A DNA stretch of 64,000 nucleotides from positions 62,001-126,000 of the forward strand of contig NZ_JONT01000001.1 of the NCBI RefSeq assembly GCF_000711975.1, in the 5' to 3' direction. Source of the DNA: Desulfofalx alkaliphila DSM 12257 (GTDB lineage Bacteria > Bacillota > Desulfotomaculia > Desulfotomaculales > Desulfohalotomaculaceae). The translations under genes were made by a program, and so were the position numbers. Below, in pieces: positions 40,857-51,129 of this stretch. Numbering within the stretch: the stretch's first letter is position 1; every line of letters begins with the position of its first letter. The notes below the pieces were generated by a model, which was given only the letters and a program-made list of their open reading frames with translations, had not been told where the DNA came from and did no database searches.

Positions 40857-41693
40857 GTGAAACTGCCTAGATTTCCACGCTTAAGAAAGTTTAACATTCC
40901 TCGATTTAATTTTCCTTTTAAGAGAAAGTCAAACAATTATTTAGATAATTACCCCAACATTTATTCCGGCAGCAATTATTTGAAAAGATATAAGGATAAC
41001 AGCTGGGATTCCTACTATTCAAAAAAACAAAGCAAAAGGCCCTTCAAAACCCTTTGCCGGGTGGCGGTGGCTTTGGCCATTTTTTTGGTGGTGCTTACCC
41101 TGCGGGAAACTAACCACCCCGTAGGCATTCAGGCCAGAGAAGGGCTAAAATATATGCTCACCACCGATTGGGATTACCGGCCGGCTTTAGATAAGGCGGT
41201 GCAGTTGGGTTTGCAGGCAGTGAATATCGATATACCCTTTTTTAATGATGTGCCCGGCACCAGCCCGGTACTTGCGCCCCCAAGCGATGCCGGCCAGTAT
41301 GCCATACCGGTATCCGGCCGGGTGGTGCGCCAATATGGCTGGATAAAAGACAGTGATGGGTTAGAGGTATTTAACTCCGGCATTTTTATCAGCTGCCGGG
41401 AGGGAACTGAAGTTAGGGCTGCCCGGAGCGGGAAGGTGGCTCGCCTGGGGGAAGAAAAAGACCTGGGTAATTATGTGTTAATAGACCATGGCAACGGTGA
41501 CTTTACCATGTATGCCGGACTGGGAGAAATCCATGTCACCGAAGGCCAAGAAATACAACAGGAAATGCCCATTGGTACAGTGGCAGGGGGCAAAGAGCCC
41601 GGGCTGCATTTTGAAATTAGGGAAAATCACAAACTGGTGGACCCGCTCATTAAGTTACAGGTGTTTAGCCCAGGGGGTGATATGGTGGCATGA
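40857..41693 (+). CDS. spoIVFA: SpoIVFA-like protein with degenerate M23/LytM domain
   Basis: A 278-residue protein: basic, aromatic cytosolic N-terminus (about 1-65), one membrane helix (about 68-85, VAVALAIFLVVLTL) and an external LytM-fold domain (about 150-275). In active M23 peptidases the first metal ligands are in HxGxD; here the place reads FNSGIFISC, so the His and Asp are lost, while LHFEI keeps one later His. This fits SpoIVFA, which does not cut but restrains SpoIVFB and is itself degraded. Start GTG behind CAAGGAGGT. It overlaps spoIVFB by 4 nt. Confidence 0.85.
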   Translation: MKLPRFPRLRKFNIPRFNFPFKRKSNNYLDNYPNIYSGSNYLKRYKDNSWDSYYSKKQSKRPFKTLCRVAVALAIFLVVLTLRETNHPVGIQAREGLKYMLTTDWDYRPALDKAVQLGLQAVNIDIPFFNDVPGTSPVLAPPSDAGQYAIPVSGRVVRQYGWIKDSDGLEVFNSGIFISCREGTEVRAARSGKVARLGEEKDLGNYVLIDHGNGDFTMYAGLGEIHVTEGQEIQQEMPIGTVAGGKEPGLHFEIRENHKLVDPLIKLQVFSPGGDMVA

Positions 41694-42580
41694 GAGTTGG
41701 GCGGGTATACGGTATTGACTTACATATCAACGGCTGGTTTATCGTACAGCTGAGTTTATTCTTTATTGCCGGCATACTGGACAAGGGCTTAATCTTATTT
41801 GCGGTGGTGCTGATACACGAAATAGCCCATACAGTTGCAGCCATGCGTTTAGGTGTGCAGGTGGTGGCAATAGAACTGCTGCCCTTTGGCGGCGTTGCCC
41901 GATTGGGCAGTGAGTTAGCCTTAAACACCAAAAAGGAAATGCTGGTAGCAATGGCCGGACCCTTTGCTAATCTGGTCATGATAGGTGTGGCCCTGGGATT
42001 TCACAGCTACGGCTTGTGGGACGATGAATTGGGCCGCTTTTTTTTACAGTGCAATGTCATGCTCATGCTCTTTAACCTGTTGCCGGCCCTGCCATTGGAC
42101 GGTGGCCGGGTACTGAGGGCTTATCTGGCCCAATGGATGGGGCTCAGGGAGGCCACCTACCTGTGTATTGGTATGGGCCAAGCCTGGGCGGTAATCATTA
42201 CGTCATTGGCAACCCTGGGCTTACTGCTGGGCCTTACAGGCCTGGATTTAATAATTTTGGGCTTATTTATTTTCTACGCAGCCACCCGGGAGAAGGGCAC
42301 TGCCCCCTACTTGTTTGTCAGACAGCTTACCCAGAAAAAAGAAGAAATGTCCCAATTGGGGGTAATGCCCTCAGAAACGATAGTGGTCCTGGAACAGGTG
42401 CCTTTAAGGGAAGTTATTAAACCCTTTGTGCCTCAAAAGTTTTTTTTGATAATTTTAATGAATAAAGAAATGCAGTATCAAGGGATAATCACAGAAACCC
42501 AGGTGGTGGATGCCCTATTAAAACACGGCATGGATTATCCTGTGGGTAAAATAATTAGTGACACCCCCCCTTGGGCATAA
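41690..42580 (+). CDS. spoIVFB: Sporulation factor IV intramembrane metalloprotease (M50), SpoIVFB-like
   Basis: A 296-residue site-2-type protease. The zinc motif HEIAH is at His43, Glu44 and His47, and the third ligand Asp137 is in LPLDGGRV. About six membrane helices precede a C-terminal domain like the CBS domain of Bacillus SpoIVFB, which senses ATP. Its likely substrate is pro-sigma-K (encoded at 8,939-9,643). Translational overlap with spoIVFA supports a complex of the two. Confidence 0.9.
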   Translation: MRVGRVYGIDLHINGWFIVQLSLFFIAGILDKGLILFAVVLIHEIAHTVAAMRLGVQVVAIELLPFGGVARLGSELALNTKKEMLVAMAGPFANLVMIGVALGFHSYGLWDDELGRFFLQCNVMLMLFNLLPALPLDGGRVLRAYLAQWMGLREATYLCIGMGQAWAVIITSLATLGLLLGLTGLDLIILGLFIFYAATREKGTAPYLFVRQLTQKKEEMSQLGVMPSETIVVLEQVPLREVIKPFVPQKFFLIILMNKEMQYQGIITETQVVDALLKHGMDYPVGKIISDTPPWA

Positions 42581-42663
42581 TTGATTTATATAGAAAAATT
42601 ATATAAAATATTCTAATGGTCAGTTTTGCCAATACTACAATAAAAAGGGGTTTTAAATATACT

Positions 42664-44529
42664 ATGCAGCAACAATTAGAGAAAATCTTATTGCAGGTGC
42701 AAAAACCCGCCCGTTATACAGGCGGGGAATGGAACTCTGTCCAAAAGGATTGGGATAATACAGAGGTGCGCATGGCCTTTGCATTTCCTGATACCTACGA
42801 AGTGGGCATGTCCTATTTGGGACTACAAATAATTTATAACCTGGTGAACAGCCGGGAAGACGCATTGCTGGAGCGAACCTTTGCGCCGTGGCTGGATATG
42901 GAAGAACTAATGCGCAGCCATGGCTTGCCGCTTTTTACCCTTGAATCCCACCGGCCGGTGCGGGACTTTGACATTGTTGGCTTTACACTGCAGTATGAAA
43001 TGACCTTTACAAACATATTAAACATGCTGGACCTGGCAGGCTTGCCGCTGCTAAGTGCCCAGCGGGATGAAACAATGCCGCTGATTATTGCCGGCGGCCC
43101 CTGTGCCTTTAACCCAGAGCCCATGGCAGATTTTATTGATGCCTTCACCATTGGGGAAGGCGAAGAGGTGCTGCACGAACTAATTGATGTCTACAAAAAG
43201 GCCCGGGCAGAGAAACTAAACCGCAGCCAGCTCCTGTTAAAGCTGGCCGCAGTGGAAGGTGTCTATGTACCGGCACTTTATACCGTGGACTATTACGAAG
43301 ACGGTCAATTAAAATCTGTTACCCCTAAACACCCTGGGGTGCCGAAGCAGGTGCGAAAGCGCCTGTTAAAAGATGTGGACAATGCACCTTTTCCCAGCCG
43401 TCCCATTGTGCCTTCCATTGGAGTGGTGCATGATCGGGTTATGTTAGAGGTGCAGCGGGGGTGTACCCGCGGTTGCCGTTTTTGCCAGGCCGGTGTTTTA
43501 TACCGACCTGTGCGGGAAAAAAGCCCGGAGACCTTGAAAAAACAAGCCGCTGACATGCTTAAAAGCACCGGCCACAATGAGATTTCCCTTACTTCACTGT
43601 CCACCGCTGACTACTCCCAAGTGCAGCCCTTGATTACAGCCCTGCTGGACACCCACAGTGAAAAAGGGGTTAATGTGTCACTGCCTTCGTTAAGGGTAGA
43701 TGCCTTTTCCATTGATTTGGCCAAAGAGGTACAGCGGGTGCGCAAGTCCACCCTTACCTTTGCTCCGGAGGCGGGAACCCAGAGACTGCGGGATGTAATT
43801 AATAAAGGGGTAACAGAGGAAGACTTAATCAGTGCTGTCACTGCGGCCTTTGGGGCAGGTTGGCATTCCATAAAACTCTACTTTATGCTTGGTTTGCCCA
43901 CCGAAACCTACCAAGATTTAGATGGCATTGCCAATTTAGCTAAGGCGGTGGTGGAGGCCGGTGTAAGCCAAGGGGTCAATAGAGGGAGGCTAAAAGTAAC
44001 GGTCAGTGTGTCGTCTTTTGTGCCCAAGTCCCACACTGCCTTTCAGTGGGAACCCCAAAACACCTTGGAAGAATTAAAAAACAAACAGCTGTACTTAAAA
44101 GAAAAGTTAAAGGGCAAAAACATAGTGTATAATTATCATCATCCGGAAACCAGTTTTTTAGAAGCTGCCCTAGCTAAAGGTGATCGCAGACTGGGGGCGG
44201 TGCTCTTGCGGGCCCACCGGCTGGGCTGTAAGTTTGATGGTTGGAGTGAGTGCTTTAAGTATGACCTGTGGCTCAAGGCCTTTGAAGATCTGGGCTTAAA
44301 TGCCGCTTGGTATGCCTATCGGCGCTACAACTATGATGATGTGCTGCCTTGGGATCACATAGATGCGGGTGTGAGCAAAAAATACCTGGCAAGGGAACAC
44401 AAAAGGGCTGTGGCAGGAAAGGTGACTGTTGATTGTCGGGGCGGTAAATGTCCCGGCTGCGGTCTGTGCCCCAGTTTAGACATCAAACCGGTGATACTAA
44501 AGGGTGGTGATGGCCATGCCCCGTTATAG
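42664..44529 (+). CDS. TIGR03960-type B12-binding-domain radical SAM protein
   Basis: A 621-residue radical SAM enzyme. An N-terminal B12-binding-like domain (VRMAFAFPDTYEVGMSYLGLQ in parts) precedes the radical SAM core with C267xxxC271xxC274 in GCTRGCRFCQAG, then LPSLRVDAFS and FAPEAGTQRLRDVINKG typical of the family. A C-terminal region carries more cysteines (CRGGKCPGCGLC), perhaps for a second Fe-S cluster. The reaction is not known. ATG-42664 is chosen because AAAAGGGG precedes it. Its 3' end overlaps the TIGR03936 gene. Confidence 0.9.
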   Translation: MQQQLEKILLQVQKPARYTGGEWNSVQKDWDNTEVRMAFAFPDTYEVGMSYLGLQIIYNLVNSREDALLERTFAPWLDMEELMRSHGLPLFTLESHRPVRDFDIVGFTLQYEMTFTNILNMLDLAGLPLLSAQRDETMPLIIAGGPCAFNPEPMADFIDAFTIGEGEEVLHELIDVYKKARAEKLNRSQLLLKLAAVEGVYVPALYTVDYYEDGQLKSVTPKHPGVPKQVRKRLLKDVDNAPFPSRPIVPSIGVVHDRVMLEVQRGCTRGCRFCQAGVLYRPVREKSPETLKKQAADMLKSTGHNEISLTSLSTADYSQVQPLITALLDTHSEKGVNVSLPSLRVDAFSIDLAKEVQRVRKSTLTFAPEAGTQRLRDVINKGVTEEDLISAVTAAFGAGWHSIKLYFMLGLPTETYQDLDGIANLAKAVVEAGVSQGVNRGRLKVTVSVSSFVPKSHTAFQWEPQNTLEELKNKQLYLKEKLKGKNIVYNYHHPETSFLEAALAKGDRRLGAVLLRAHRLGCKFDGWSECFKYDLWLKAFEDLGLNAAWYAYRRYNYDDVLPWDHIDAGVSKKYLAREHKRAVAGKVTVDCRGGKCPGCGLCPSLDIKPVILKGGDGHAPL

Positions 44530-45202
44530 AATTATGTTTGCAAAGGCGGGTATTTCGCGCTACATTTCTCACCTTGATCTCACCAGGGTATTCGAGCGTG
44601 CCGCCCGCCGGGCAGAAATGCCCATGGCTTACTCACAGGGTTTTAACCCCCATCCCAAAATAAGCTTTGCGGTTCCCTTGGCTTTGGGGGTTATCGGAGA
44701 AAAGGAATTTGTAGATATGGAATTGACAGTTGAACTGCCACCGGAACATATTGCCGAGCAGTTAAACAAAAACCTGCCCATGGGAATTAAAGTGGTGGAA
44801 GTTCGGCAGGTCGGTGAAAAAGAAAAACCGCTGATGGCAAGGGTGAAGCAGGCCAGCTATCGCATGGAATGTCCCCTTGCCGAGGAAATTGATACCCCAG
44901 GGGTAGAGCGTGTTGTGGATGAAATATTAGGCCAAAGGGCCTTAAAGGTAGAACGAAAAGTAAAGGGTAAATTAAAAACCGCCGACATCCGGCCGGGAAT
45001 AATTAATTTAAAAGGCTATGTACAAAAGGGTGAAATAGTAATAGAAACTGAATTGGCCACAGGCAGTGGCGGAAACGTGCGCCCCGAAGAGTTGCTGAAA
45101 GAGTTAAAAAAGGCAGGATTACCAATAGAATATGCCCTTTGCCGTATATACCGGACAGGGTTACATGGCAGCAGCGGTGATGCAAGGGAAGAGCTGTGGT
45201 AG
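44516..45202 (+). CDS. TIGR03936 (DUF2344) radical-SAM-linked protein
   Basis: A 228-residue protein starting MPRYRIMFAKAGISRYISHLDLTRVFERAARR, the clear mark of the DUF2344 family that always accompanies the TIGR03960 radical SAM enzyme; FNPHPKISFAVPLALGV is also conserved. In some bacteria the two are fused, so it is probably a partner or substrate-binding subunit. ATG-44516 behind AGGGTGGTGA is likely; GTG-44504 and ATG-44510 are possible alternatives. It overlaps the upstream gene by 14 nt and is followed by rng. Confidence 0.9.
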   Translation: MPRYRIMFAKAGISRYISHLDLTRVFERAARRAEMPMAYSQGFNPHPKISFAVPLALGVIGEKEFVDMELTVELPPEHIAEQLNKNLPMGIKVVEVRQVGEKEKPLMARVKQASYRMECPLAEEIDTPGVERVVDEILGQRALKVERKVKGKLKTADIRPGIINLKGYVQKGEIVIETELATGSGGNVRPEELLKELKKAGLPIEYALCRIYRTGLHGSSGDAREELW

Positions 45203-45235
45203 TGTAAATGTGAGATTGCCTCAGGAGAGGATAGT

Positions 45236-46912
45236 ATGTATAAAGAAATCTTTGTTAATGTTGTAGAGGAAGAAACCAAGGTGGCGGTGATGGAAGACCA
45301 CCAATTGGTGGAAATATTCATTGAACGCTCCCAAAACCAGCGCTTGGTGGGTAACATTTATAAGGGCAGGGTGGAAAACGTGCTGCCCGGAATGCAGGCG
45401 GCCTTTGTGAACATTGGGTTAGAAAAAAATGCTTTTTTGTATGTGGAAGATGCCATACCTTCCCGGGGAGACGGCCATCAACATGGTGTGGTGAATGTAA
45501 ATATAGGTGATGTACTAAAGCAGGGCCAAGATATCATTGTACAGATAATAAAGGAGCCCATTGGCACCAAAGGCCCCCGGGTTACCACCCATATTACCCT
45601 GCCGGGAAGATTTATGGTATTGATGCCTACGGTGGATTATGTTGGCATTTCCCGCCGTATTGAGCGGGAAGAAGAGCGAGAGCGTTTAAAGGAAATAGCC
45701 AACCAATTAAAGCCCGAGGGCATGGGTGTAATAGTGCGCACAGTGGCGGAAGGTATGGAAGAAGAAGAAATTCAGCAGGATATGCAGGTGCTGGTAAAAC
45801 TGTGGCAAAAGGTAAAAAACAAAGCCAATAACGGGCCGGTACCCAACCTGGTACACCGGGACTTAGAGCTGGTGCACCGGGTGATAAGGGATGCCTTCAG
45901 CGAGGATGTTAACCGTATGGTGATTAACTCCCGCTATGAATATGAAAGAGTGCTGGAGTTATTAGATCTAATAGACCCAAAACTAAAGGTAAAAGTAAAA
46001 TTAGAAGAAAAAGAAAACTTGTTTGAAGAAATGGGCATTGATTTAGAGCTGGAAAAGGCACTAAAACGGCGGGTGTGGTTAAAATGCGGTGCCTACCTAG
46101 TCATAGACCAGGCCGAGGCACTGACCGCCATTGATGTGAATACCGGAAAGTATGTGGGCAGCACCAACCTGGAAGACACTGTGCTAAAAACAAATTTAGA
46201 TGCCGCTGTGGAGATTGCCAGGCAATTGAGGTTGCGCAACATAGGTGGCATCATCATCGTGGACTTTATTGATATGGAAGAGGAACAGCACCGCCGGCAG
46301 GTGCTCAGCCTTTTGGAAGAAAAAATTAAAGCCGATAAAACAAAAACAAATATTTTAGGCATAACACAGTTGGGTCTGGTAGAAATGACACGCAAAAAGG
46401 TGCGGCCCAGCTTAAGCGAAGTGTTGCAAAAGGCTTGTCCCTACTGTGAAGGCAGAGGCAAGGTGCTATCCGAAGAAACGGTGGGCATTCAGTTGATAAA
46501 CCAGGTATGCCAACTGGCCAGGCGAACCGGAGCCGAAACCATATTGGTTGAGGCTAACCCCCTGGTGGCAGCAAGGCTTATTGGCAGTGGCGGTGTAGGA
46601 CTAAAAGAGTTGGAAGCCCGCACCGGCAAAAACCTCTATGTGCGGGGTTCTGCAAGCCATCATATTGAGCAGGTAACGGTGAAGCCTCTCTATGACAGCG
46701 AAGAAATAATTTCCAATTCCAAACTGGTTACCCCCGGCGAAATATTAGAGGTAAAGGTAGAAGAAACCCACATTACCAATGTAAATGACGGTATAGCCCG
46801 AATAGACGGCTATATTTTAGACATAGAGGGTGCGGGTATGATGGTGGGCAAGACTGTAAAGGTGGAGATAGACAGGGTATACCGCACCTATGCAAAGGCG
46901 AGACTGGTTTAA
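45236..46912 (+). CDS. rng: Ribonuclease G/E family endoribonuclease
   Basis: A 558-residue Rne/Rng catalytic-core protein without the long degradosome tail of RNase E. S1 domain near residues 35-125 (NIYKGRVENVLPGMQAAFVNIG), 5' sensor region, DNase I-like catalytic core with Asp300 in TAIDVNTGKYVGS and the second Asp in IIIVDFIDM, and the zinc-link CPYCEGRG. It processes rRNA and decays mRNA. AGGAGAGG precedes the ATG. In this context it sits ahead of rplU-rpmA, as in many Clostridia. Confidence 0.96.
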   Translation: MYKEIFVNVVEEETKVAVMEDHQLVEIFIERSQNQRLVGNIYKGRVENVLPGMQAAFVNIGLEKNAFLYVEDAIPSRGDGHQHGVVNVNIGDVLKQGQDIIVQIIKEPIGTKGPRVTTHITLPGRFMVLMPTVDYVGISRRIEREEERERLKEIANQLKPEGMGVIVRTVAEGMEEEEIQQDMQVLVKLWQKVKNKANNGPVPNLVHRDLELVHRVIRDAFSEDVNRMVINSRYEYERVLELLDLIDPKLKVKVKLEEKENLFEEMGIDLELEKALKRRVWLKCGAYLVIDQAEALTAIDVNTGKYVGSTNLEDTVLKTNLDAAVEIARQLRLRNIGGIIIVDFIDMEEEQHRRQVLSLLEEKIKADKTKTNILGITQLGLVEMTRKKVRPSLSEVLQKACPYCEGRGKVLSEETVGIQLINQVCQLARRTGAETILVEANPLVAARLIGSGGVGLKELEARTGKNLYVRGSASHHIEQVTVKPLYDSEEIISNSKLVTPGEILEVKVEETHITNVNDGIARIDGYILDIEGAGMMVGKTVKVEIDRVYRTYAKARLV

Positions 46913-46941
46913 TTAATATTGCTTGCTATCTCAAGCTGTTC

Positions 46942-46969
46942 TTGACAATTGAATCCGTTGTGATAAAAT
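46942..46969 (+). promoter_or_regulatory. Sigma-A promoter of rplU-rpmA
   Basis: TTGACA, 16-nt spacer, TAAAAT, in the gap after rng. Confidence 0.8.
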
Positions 46970-46975
46970 GGTGAA

Positions 46976-47080
46976 ATGTAAGTGCATGGGTCTTGCACAT
47001 TACTAAACACCGCTCGGGTAAGGTTAAAAAGGTAATTACGCCTACCTAGGCCCGGCGAGTCCTGAAAACAGGGGAGGTGC
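46976..47080 (+). promoter_or_regulatory. Putative L21 leader (ribosomal protein autoregulatory RNA)
   Basis: The transcript ahead of rplU contains a compact structure in which CGCTCGGG (47010 region) can pair with CCCGGCGAG (47050-47058) and internal GGTA/TACC pairs form, next to the ribosome binding site. Firmicute rplU operons usually carry the L21 leader motif at this place. The class is assigned from position and pairing, not from a covariance search. Confidence 0.55.
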
Positions 47081-47084
47081 AGTT

Positions 47085-47396
47085 ATGTACGCAATTGTTG
47101 AAACAGGTGGTAAACAGTACCGGGTACAAGAAGGAGACACTTTATATGTAGAAAAGTTACCTTTAGAGGCAGGTCAAACCCTTGATATTGACCGTGTTTT
47201 AATGGTAGCAAAGGAAGGTCAAATAAAGGTTGGCTCCCCCATTGTTGACGGTGCAAAAGTTACTCTTGAAGTGGTTCGCCACGGTAAAGGCAAAAAAATT
47301 ATTGTCTTTAAATACAAGCCCAAGAAAAACTACCGCCGCAAGCAGGGCCACCGTCAGCCCTTTACCCAAGTGGTGGTAAAGAGTATCCAAGCATAA
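47085..47396 (+). CDS. rplU: Large subunit ribosomal protein bL21
   Basis: A 103-residue protein with the full L21 pattern: [18 protein letters not shown] at the start and [20 protein letters not shown] near the end, which contacts 23S rRNA. GGGGAGGTG precedes the ATG. In most Firmicutes the Prp protease gene lies between this gene and rpmA; here only 52 nt separate the two, with no ORF between. Confidence 0.98.
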   Translation: MYAIVETGGKQYRVQEGDTLYVEKLPLEAGQTLDIDRVLMVAKEGQIKVGSPIVDGAKVTLEVVRHGKGKKIIVFKYKPKKNYRRKQGHRQPFTQVVVKSIQA

Positions 47397-47448
47397 CACT
47401 TCATGATTTGATAAAACCTCGGTTAATAACAAAGGAGGTGGGGGTTTA

Positions 47449-47718
47449 ATGGCTCAGAAGAAAGGTGTAGGAAGTTCACGGAACGGCCGGGACTCAGAAG
47501 CCAAACGGCTGGGTGTCAAGCGGGGCGACGGTCAGTTTGTTACCGCCGGCAGCATCCTAGTGCGTCAGCGTGGCACCAGAATCCACCCAGGAATTAACGT
47601 GGGCAGAGGCGGAGATGATACACTGTTTGCAATGAAAGACGGTGTTGTTAAATTTGAACGTAAAGGTAGAGATAAAAAGCAAGTTAGTATTATAGAGAGC
47701 ACTGAAGTTGTAAGCTAA
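47449..47718 (+). CDS. rpmA: Large subunit ribosomal protein bL27 (no N-terminal extension)
   Basis: An 89-residue L27 that reaches the peptidyl transferase centre with its N-terminus. It begins [16 protein letters not shown], the mature form. Typical Firmicute L27 starts with a hydrophobic extension (ending in FFA) that the Prp protease must remove; neither the extension nor prp is present here. AAAGGAGGTGG precedes ATG-47449. A strong terminator lies shortly after the stop. Confidence 0.98.
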   Translation: MAQKKGVGSSRNGRDSEAKRLGVKRGDGQFVTAGSILVRQRGTRIHPGINVGRGGDDTLFAMKDGVVKFERKGRDKKQVSIIESTEVVS

Positions 47719-47740
47719 CGCTTGTGAAGGCGAATGTCTT

Positions 47741-47770
47741 AAAAATCCGGCCAAATGGCCGGATTTTTTT
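47741..47770 (+). terminator. Rho-independent terminator after rpmA
   Basis: AAAAATCCGGCC/GGCCGGATTTTTTT perfect stem with a 4-nt loop. Confidence 0.93.
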
Positions 47771-47816
47771 AAACATAAAAATGCTGGTAGAAATTAACAC
47801 CGGAAGGGTGGGGCAA

Positions 47817-48362
47817 ATGAAATCAAAGGAACTTTTAAAAATAATACAGGTGCAAAGGCACGACTTTTTAAATCATTTGCAGGTGATTTCCGGTCTGGTA
47901 CAGCTCAATAAAAGCGACAAGGTACTGGAGTATATTAAAAAGGTCAGCGGCGAAATGGGAGAACTGGCTGCAATAACCAGGCTAAAAATTCCGGAACTGA
48001 AGGCAGTGCTGCTGATAGCCATAAATAACTGCCGTAAAATTCAGGCGGAGTTTGTGTATCAAATTAATCCGGATCTGGCCCAATGCACAACTGCCGGCTC
48101 AGTTTTAGCCCAAGGGGTAGATGAATGTATTAATTTAGCATTGGAAAAATTGTCAAGCCCTGGGGTTGAGGACCGCCGAATCTTGTTTACCCTTGATGAA
48201 GATGATGCCCAGTACCGCTTTAAATTTGGCTTACCCGGTTTAAGCAGTGGGGAGGTGGAGGGTTTGGCAGGAGAATTAAAATACTGCCGCGCCCAATCCT
48301 TTGAAATTGATCTTGCCATGACGGCAGGACAAGGGGAAATTCAACTTACAGTGGCCAAATAG
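47817..48362 (+). CDS. spo0B: Spo0B-like sporulation phosphotransferase
   Basis: A 181-residue protein whose N-terminal helical hairpin carries RHDFLNHLQVISGL; His15 would be the phosphorylated residue by analogy with Spo0B. The C-terminal part is a reduced ATPase-like fold. Spo0B passes phosphate from Spo0F to Spo0A in Bacillus; in Clostridia the phosphorelay is usually absent, so its partner here is open. ATG-47817 is chosen behind AAGGGTGGGG; the frame extends upstream into the rpmA terminator. It lies directly before obg, the same order as in Bacillus. Confidence 0.8.
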   Translation: MKSKELLKIIQVQRHDFLNHLQVISGLVQLNKSDKVLEYIKKVSGEMGELAAITRLKIPELKAVLLIAINNCRKIQAEFVYQINPDLAQCTTAGSVLAQGVDECINLALEKLSSPGVEDRRILFTLDEDDAQYRFKFGLPGLSSGEVEGLAGELKYCRAQSFEIDLAMTAGQGEIQLTVAK

Positions 48363-48425
48363 GTTAGAAAAACAGGGGTAAGACAATACTATACCAAGCA
48401 GTATCATTACTCAGTGAAAATTTAG

Positions 48426-49706
<1,281 letters not shown>

Positions 49707-49725
49707 ATATTTCTTTGATAATGCT

Positions 49726-49762
49726 AAAAAGGCGCCGGTGCATACCGCTCCGGCGCCTTTTT
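49726..49762 (+). terminator. Rho-independent terminator after obgE
   Basis: AAAAAGGCGCCGG/CCGGCGCCTTTTT perfect 13-bp stem with an 11-nt loop. Confidence 0.94.
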
Positions 49763-49846
49763 CACCCCATGACCTTTAGGCTTTCCTCCTTGCCATGTAT
49801 AAGCTATAATAAGTTAGTTGACTAAAATTACTTGGGGTGATTTGCT

Positions 49847-51001
49847 TTGAGAATCAAAACCATGGTTTTATTTTTGTTAATTTTGTTTTGTATGCCCATG
49901 CCGGCAACGGCACAGCCGGACCTTGAATATCAAGGGGATGCGGTGGTAAACAGTACTAAGCTGCGCGCCAAGGTGCTCAAAGTGGAAGAGGCGGTTCACT
50001 CTGGGGATCTGGGAAATTTTTTCGGTGGGGAAGAGATTCAGCAACTGGTGACAATTGAGATCTTAAGCGGTGAATTTAAGGGCCAGGTGATGGAGGTTAC
50101 CCACATTGTAATGAATGACCCCAAATACGATATTGTGGTAAATGCCGGGGATAAGGTGATTGTCTATGCTGAATTGGAAGGGGATGGCATTAAGCTTGCT
50201 TACATAAGCGATTACGCAAGGGACGGTGTATTGAAGTATCTGCTCTTGGCTTTTATCGGCCTGTTAATTATATTTGGCGGCATAAGGGGTGTGACCTCGG
50301 TATTGGCCTTGGGAATTACCGGTGTGGCCATTATCTTTGTGTTATTACCGGCAATTTTAAAGGGTTATAATCCCATTTTAATGACTGTGTTAGTTTGTGC
50401 GGCAGTTACTGCCATTACAATAACCTTTATCGGCGGTTTTTCGGTGAAGACCCTGTCGGCCATCATTGGCACCACCGGGGGTGTCATTGTTGCCGGTCTG
50501 TTGGCCATGCTGGTGGGTAACGCTGCCCAACTGACCGGCTTCAGTGATGAGGAGATGTATATGTTGCGGTTTATACCGCAGGCAGTAGAATTGGATTATC
50601 GGGGACTGCTTTTTTCAGGTATGATTCTCGGTGCCCTGGGGGCTGTGATGGATGTGGGCATGTCCATCGCGTCTGCACTGGATGAAATTAAAAAGGCCAA
50701 CCCCGCCATAAAATTTAAGGAGCTGCTGGGTTCAGGCATTAATGTGGGGCGGGATATTATGGGTACCATGTCAAATACGCTAATATTAGCTTACACCGGA
50801 GGGGCGCTGCCCCTACTCCTACTGTTCATGGCCCACGATATACCTGGTATTAAAATAATAAACTCAGACCTTATTGCCACCGAAGTGGTACGGGCACTGA
50901 CAGGAAGCATTGGCTTGATATTCTCCATCCCCATTACCGCCCTGGCGGCAGGACTCCTGTTTTGCAGGGACCCAAGGGATGCTGACAAGAAAATAAATTA
51001 A
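49847..51001 (+). CDS. YibE/F family membrane protein
   Basis: A 384-residue protein with a signal peptide (MVLFLLILFCMPMPATA), a small external beta domain (about 25-120) and seven or so membrane helices, matching the YibE/F family (motifs GIRGVTSVLALGITG, LGALGAVMDVGMSIASAL). The family is uncharacterised; transport across the membrane is suspected. Start TTG-49847 behind GGGGTGAT. A TATAAT at 49805-49810 may be its -10 box. It stands alone between obgE and proBA. Confidence 0.88.
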   Translation: MRIKTMVLFLLILFCMPMPATAQPDLEYQGDAVVNSTKLRAKVLKVEEAVHSGDLGNFFGGEEIQQLVTIEILSGEFKGQVMEVTHIVMNDPKYDIVVNAGDKVIVYAELEGDGIKLAYISDYARDGVLKYLLLAFIGLLIIFGGIRGVTSVLALGITGVAIIFVLLPAILKGYNPILMTVLVCAAVTAITITFIGGFSVKTLSAIIGTTGGVIVAGLLAMLVGNAAQLTGFSDEEMYMLRFIPQAVELDYRGLLFSGMILGALGAVMDVGMSIASALDEIKKANPAIKFKELLGSGINVGRDIMGTMSNTLILAYTGGALPLLLLFMAHDIPGIKIINSDLIATEVVRALTGSIGLIFSIPITALAAGLLFCRDPRDADKKIN

Positions 51002-51022
51002 CAACAGGGATTATTAATTCTC

Positions 51023-51051
51023 GGGGCAGGTATGGTCACCTACCCCTTTTT
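51023..51051 (+). terminator. Rho-independent terminator after the YibE/F gene
   Basis: GGGGCAGGT/ACCTACCCC stem with one mismatch and a run of five T. Confidence 0.8.
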
Positions 51052-51076
51052 GTCTAAATAAGGGTTTGAAATTATG

Positions 51077-51105
51077 TTGTATAAATATACATAAAAATAT
51101 ATAAT
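51077..51105 (+). promoter_or_regulatory. Sigma-A promoter of proBA
   Basis: TTGTAT, 17-nt spacer, perfect TATAAT. ATGTTG (51075-51080) and CAACAT (51112-51117) flank the promoter as an inverted pair. No T-box is seen here, unlike proBA of some Bacilli. Confidence 0.75.
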
Positions 51106-51129
51106 TACATTCAACATAGGGGTGGTTGT

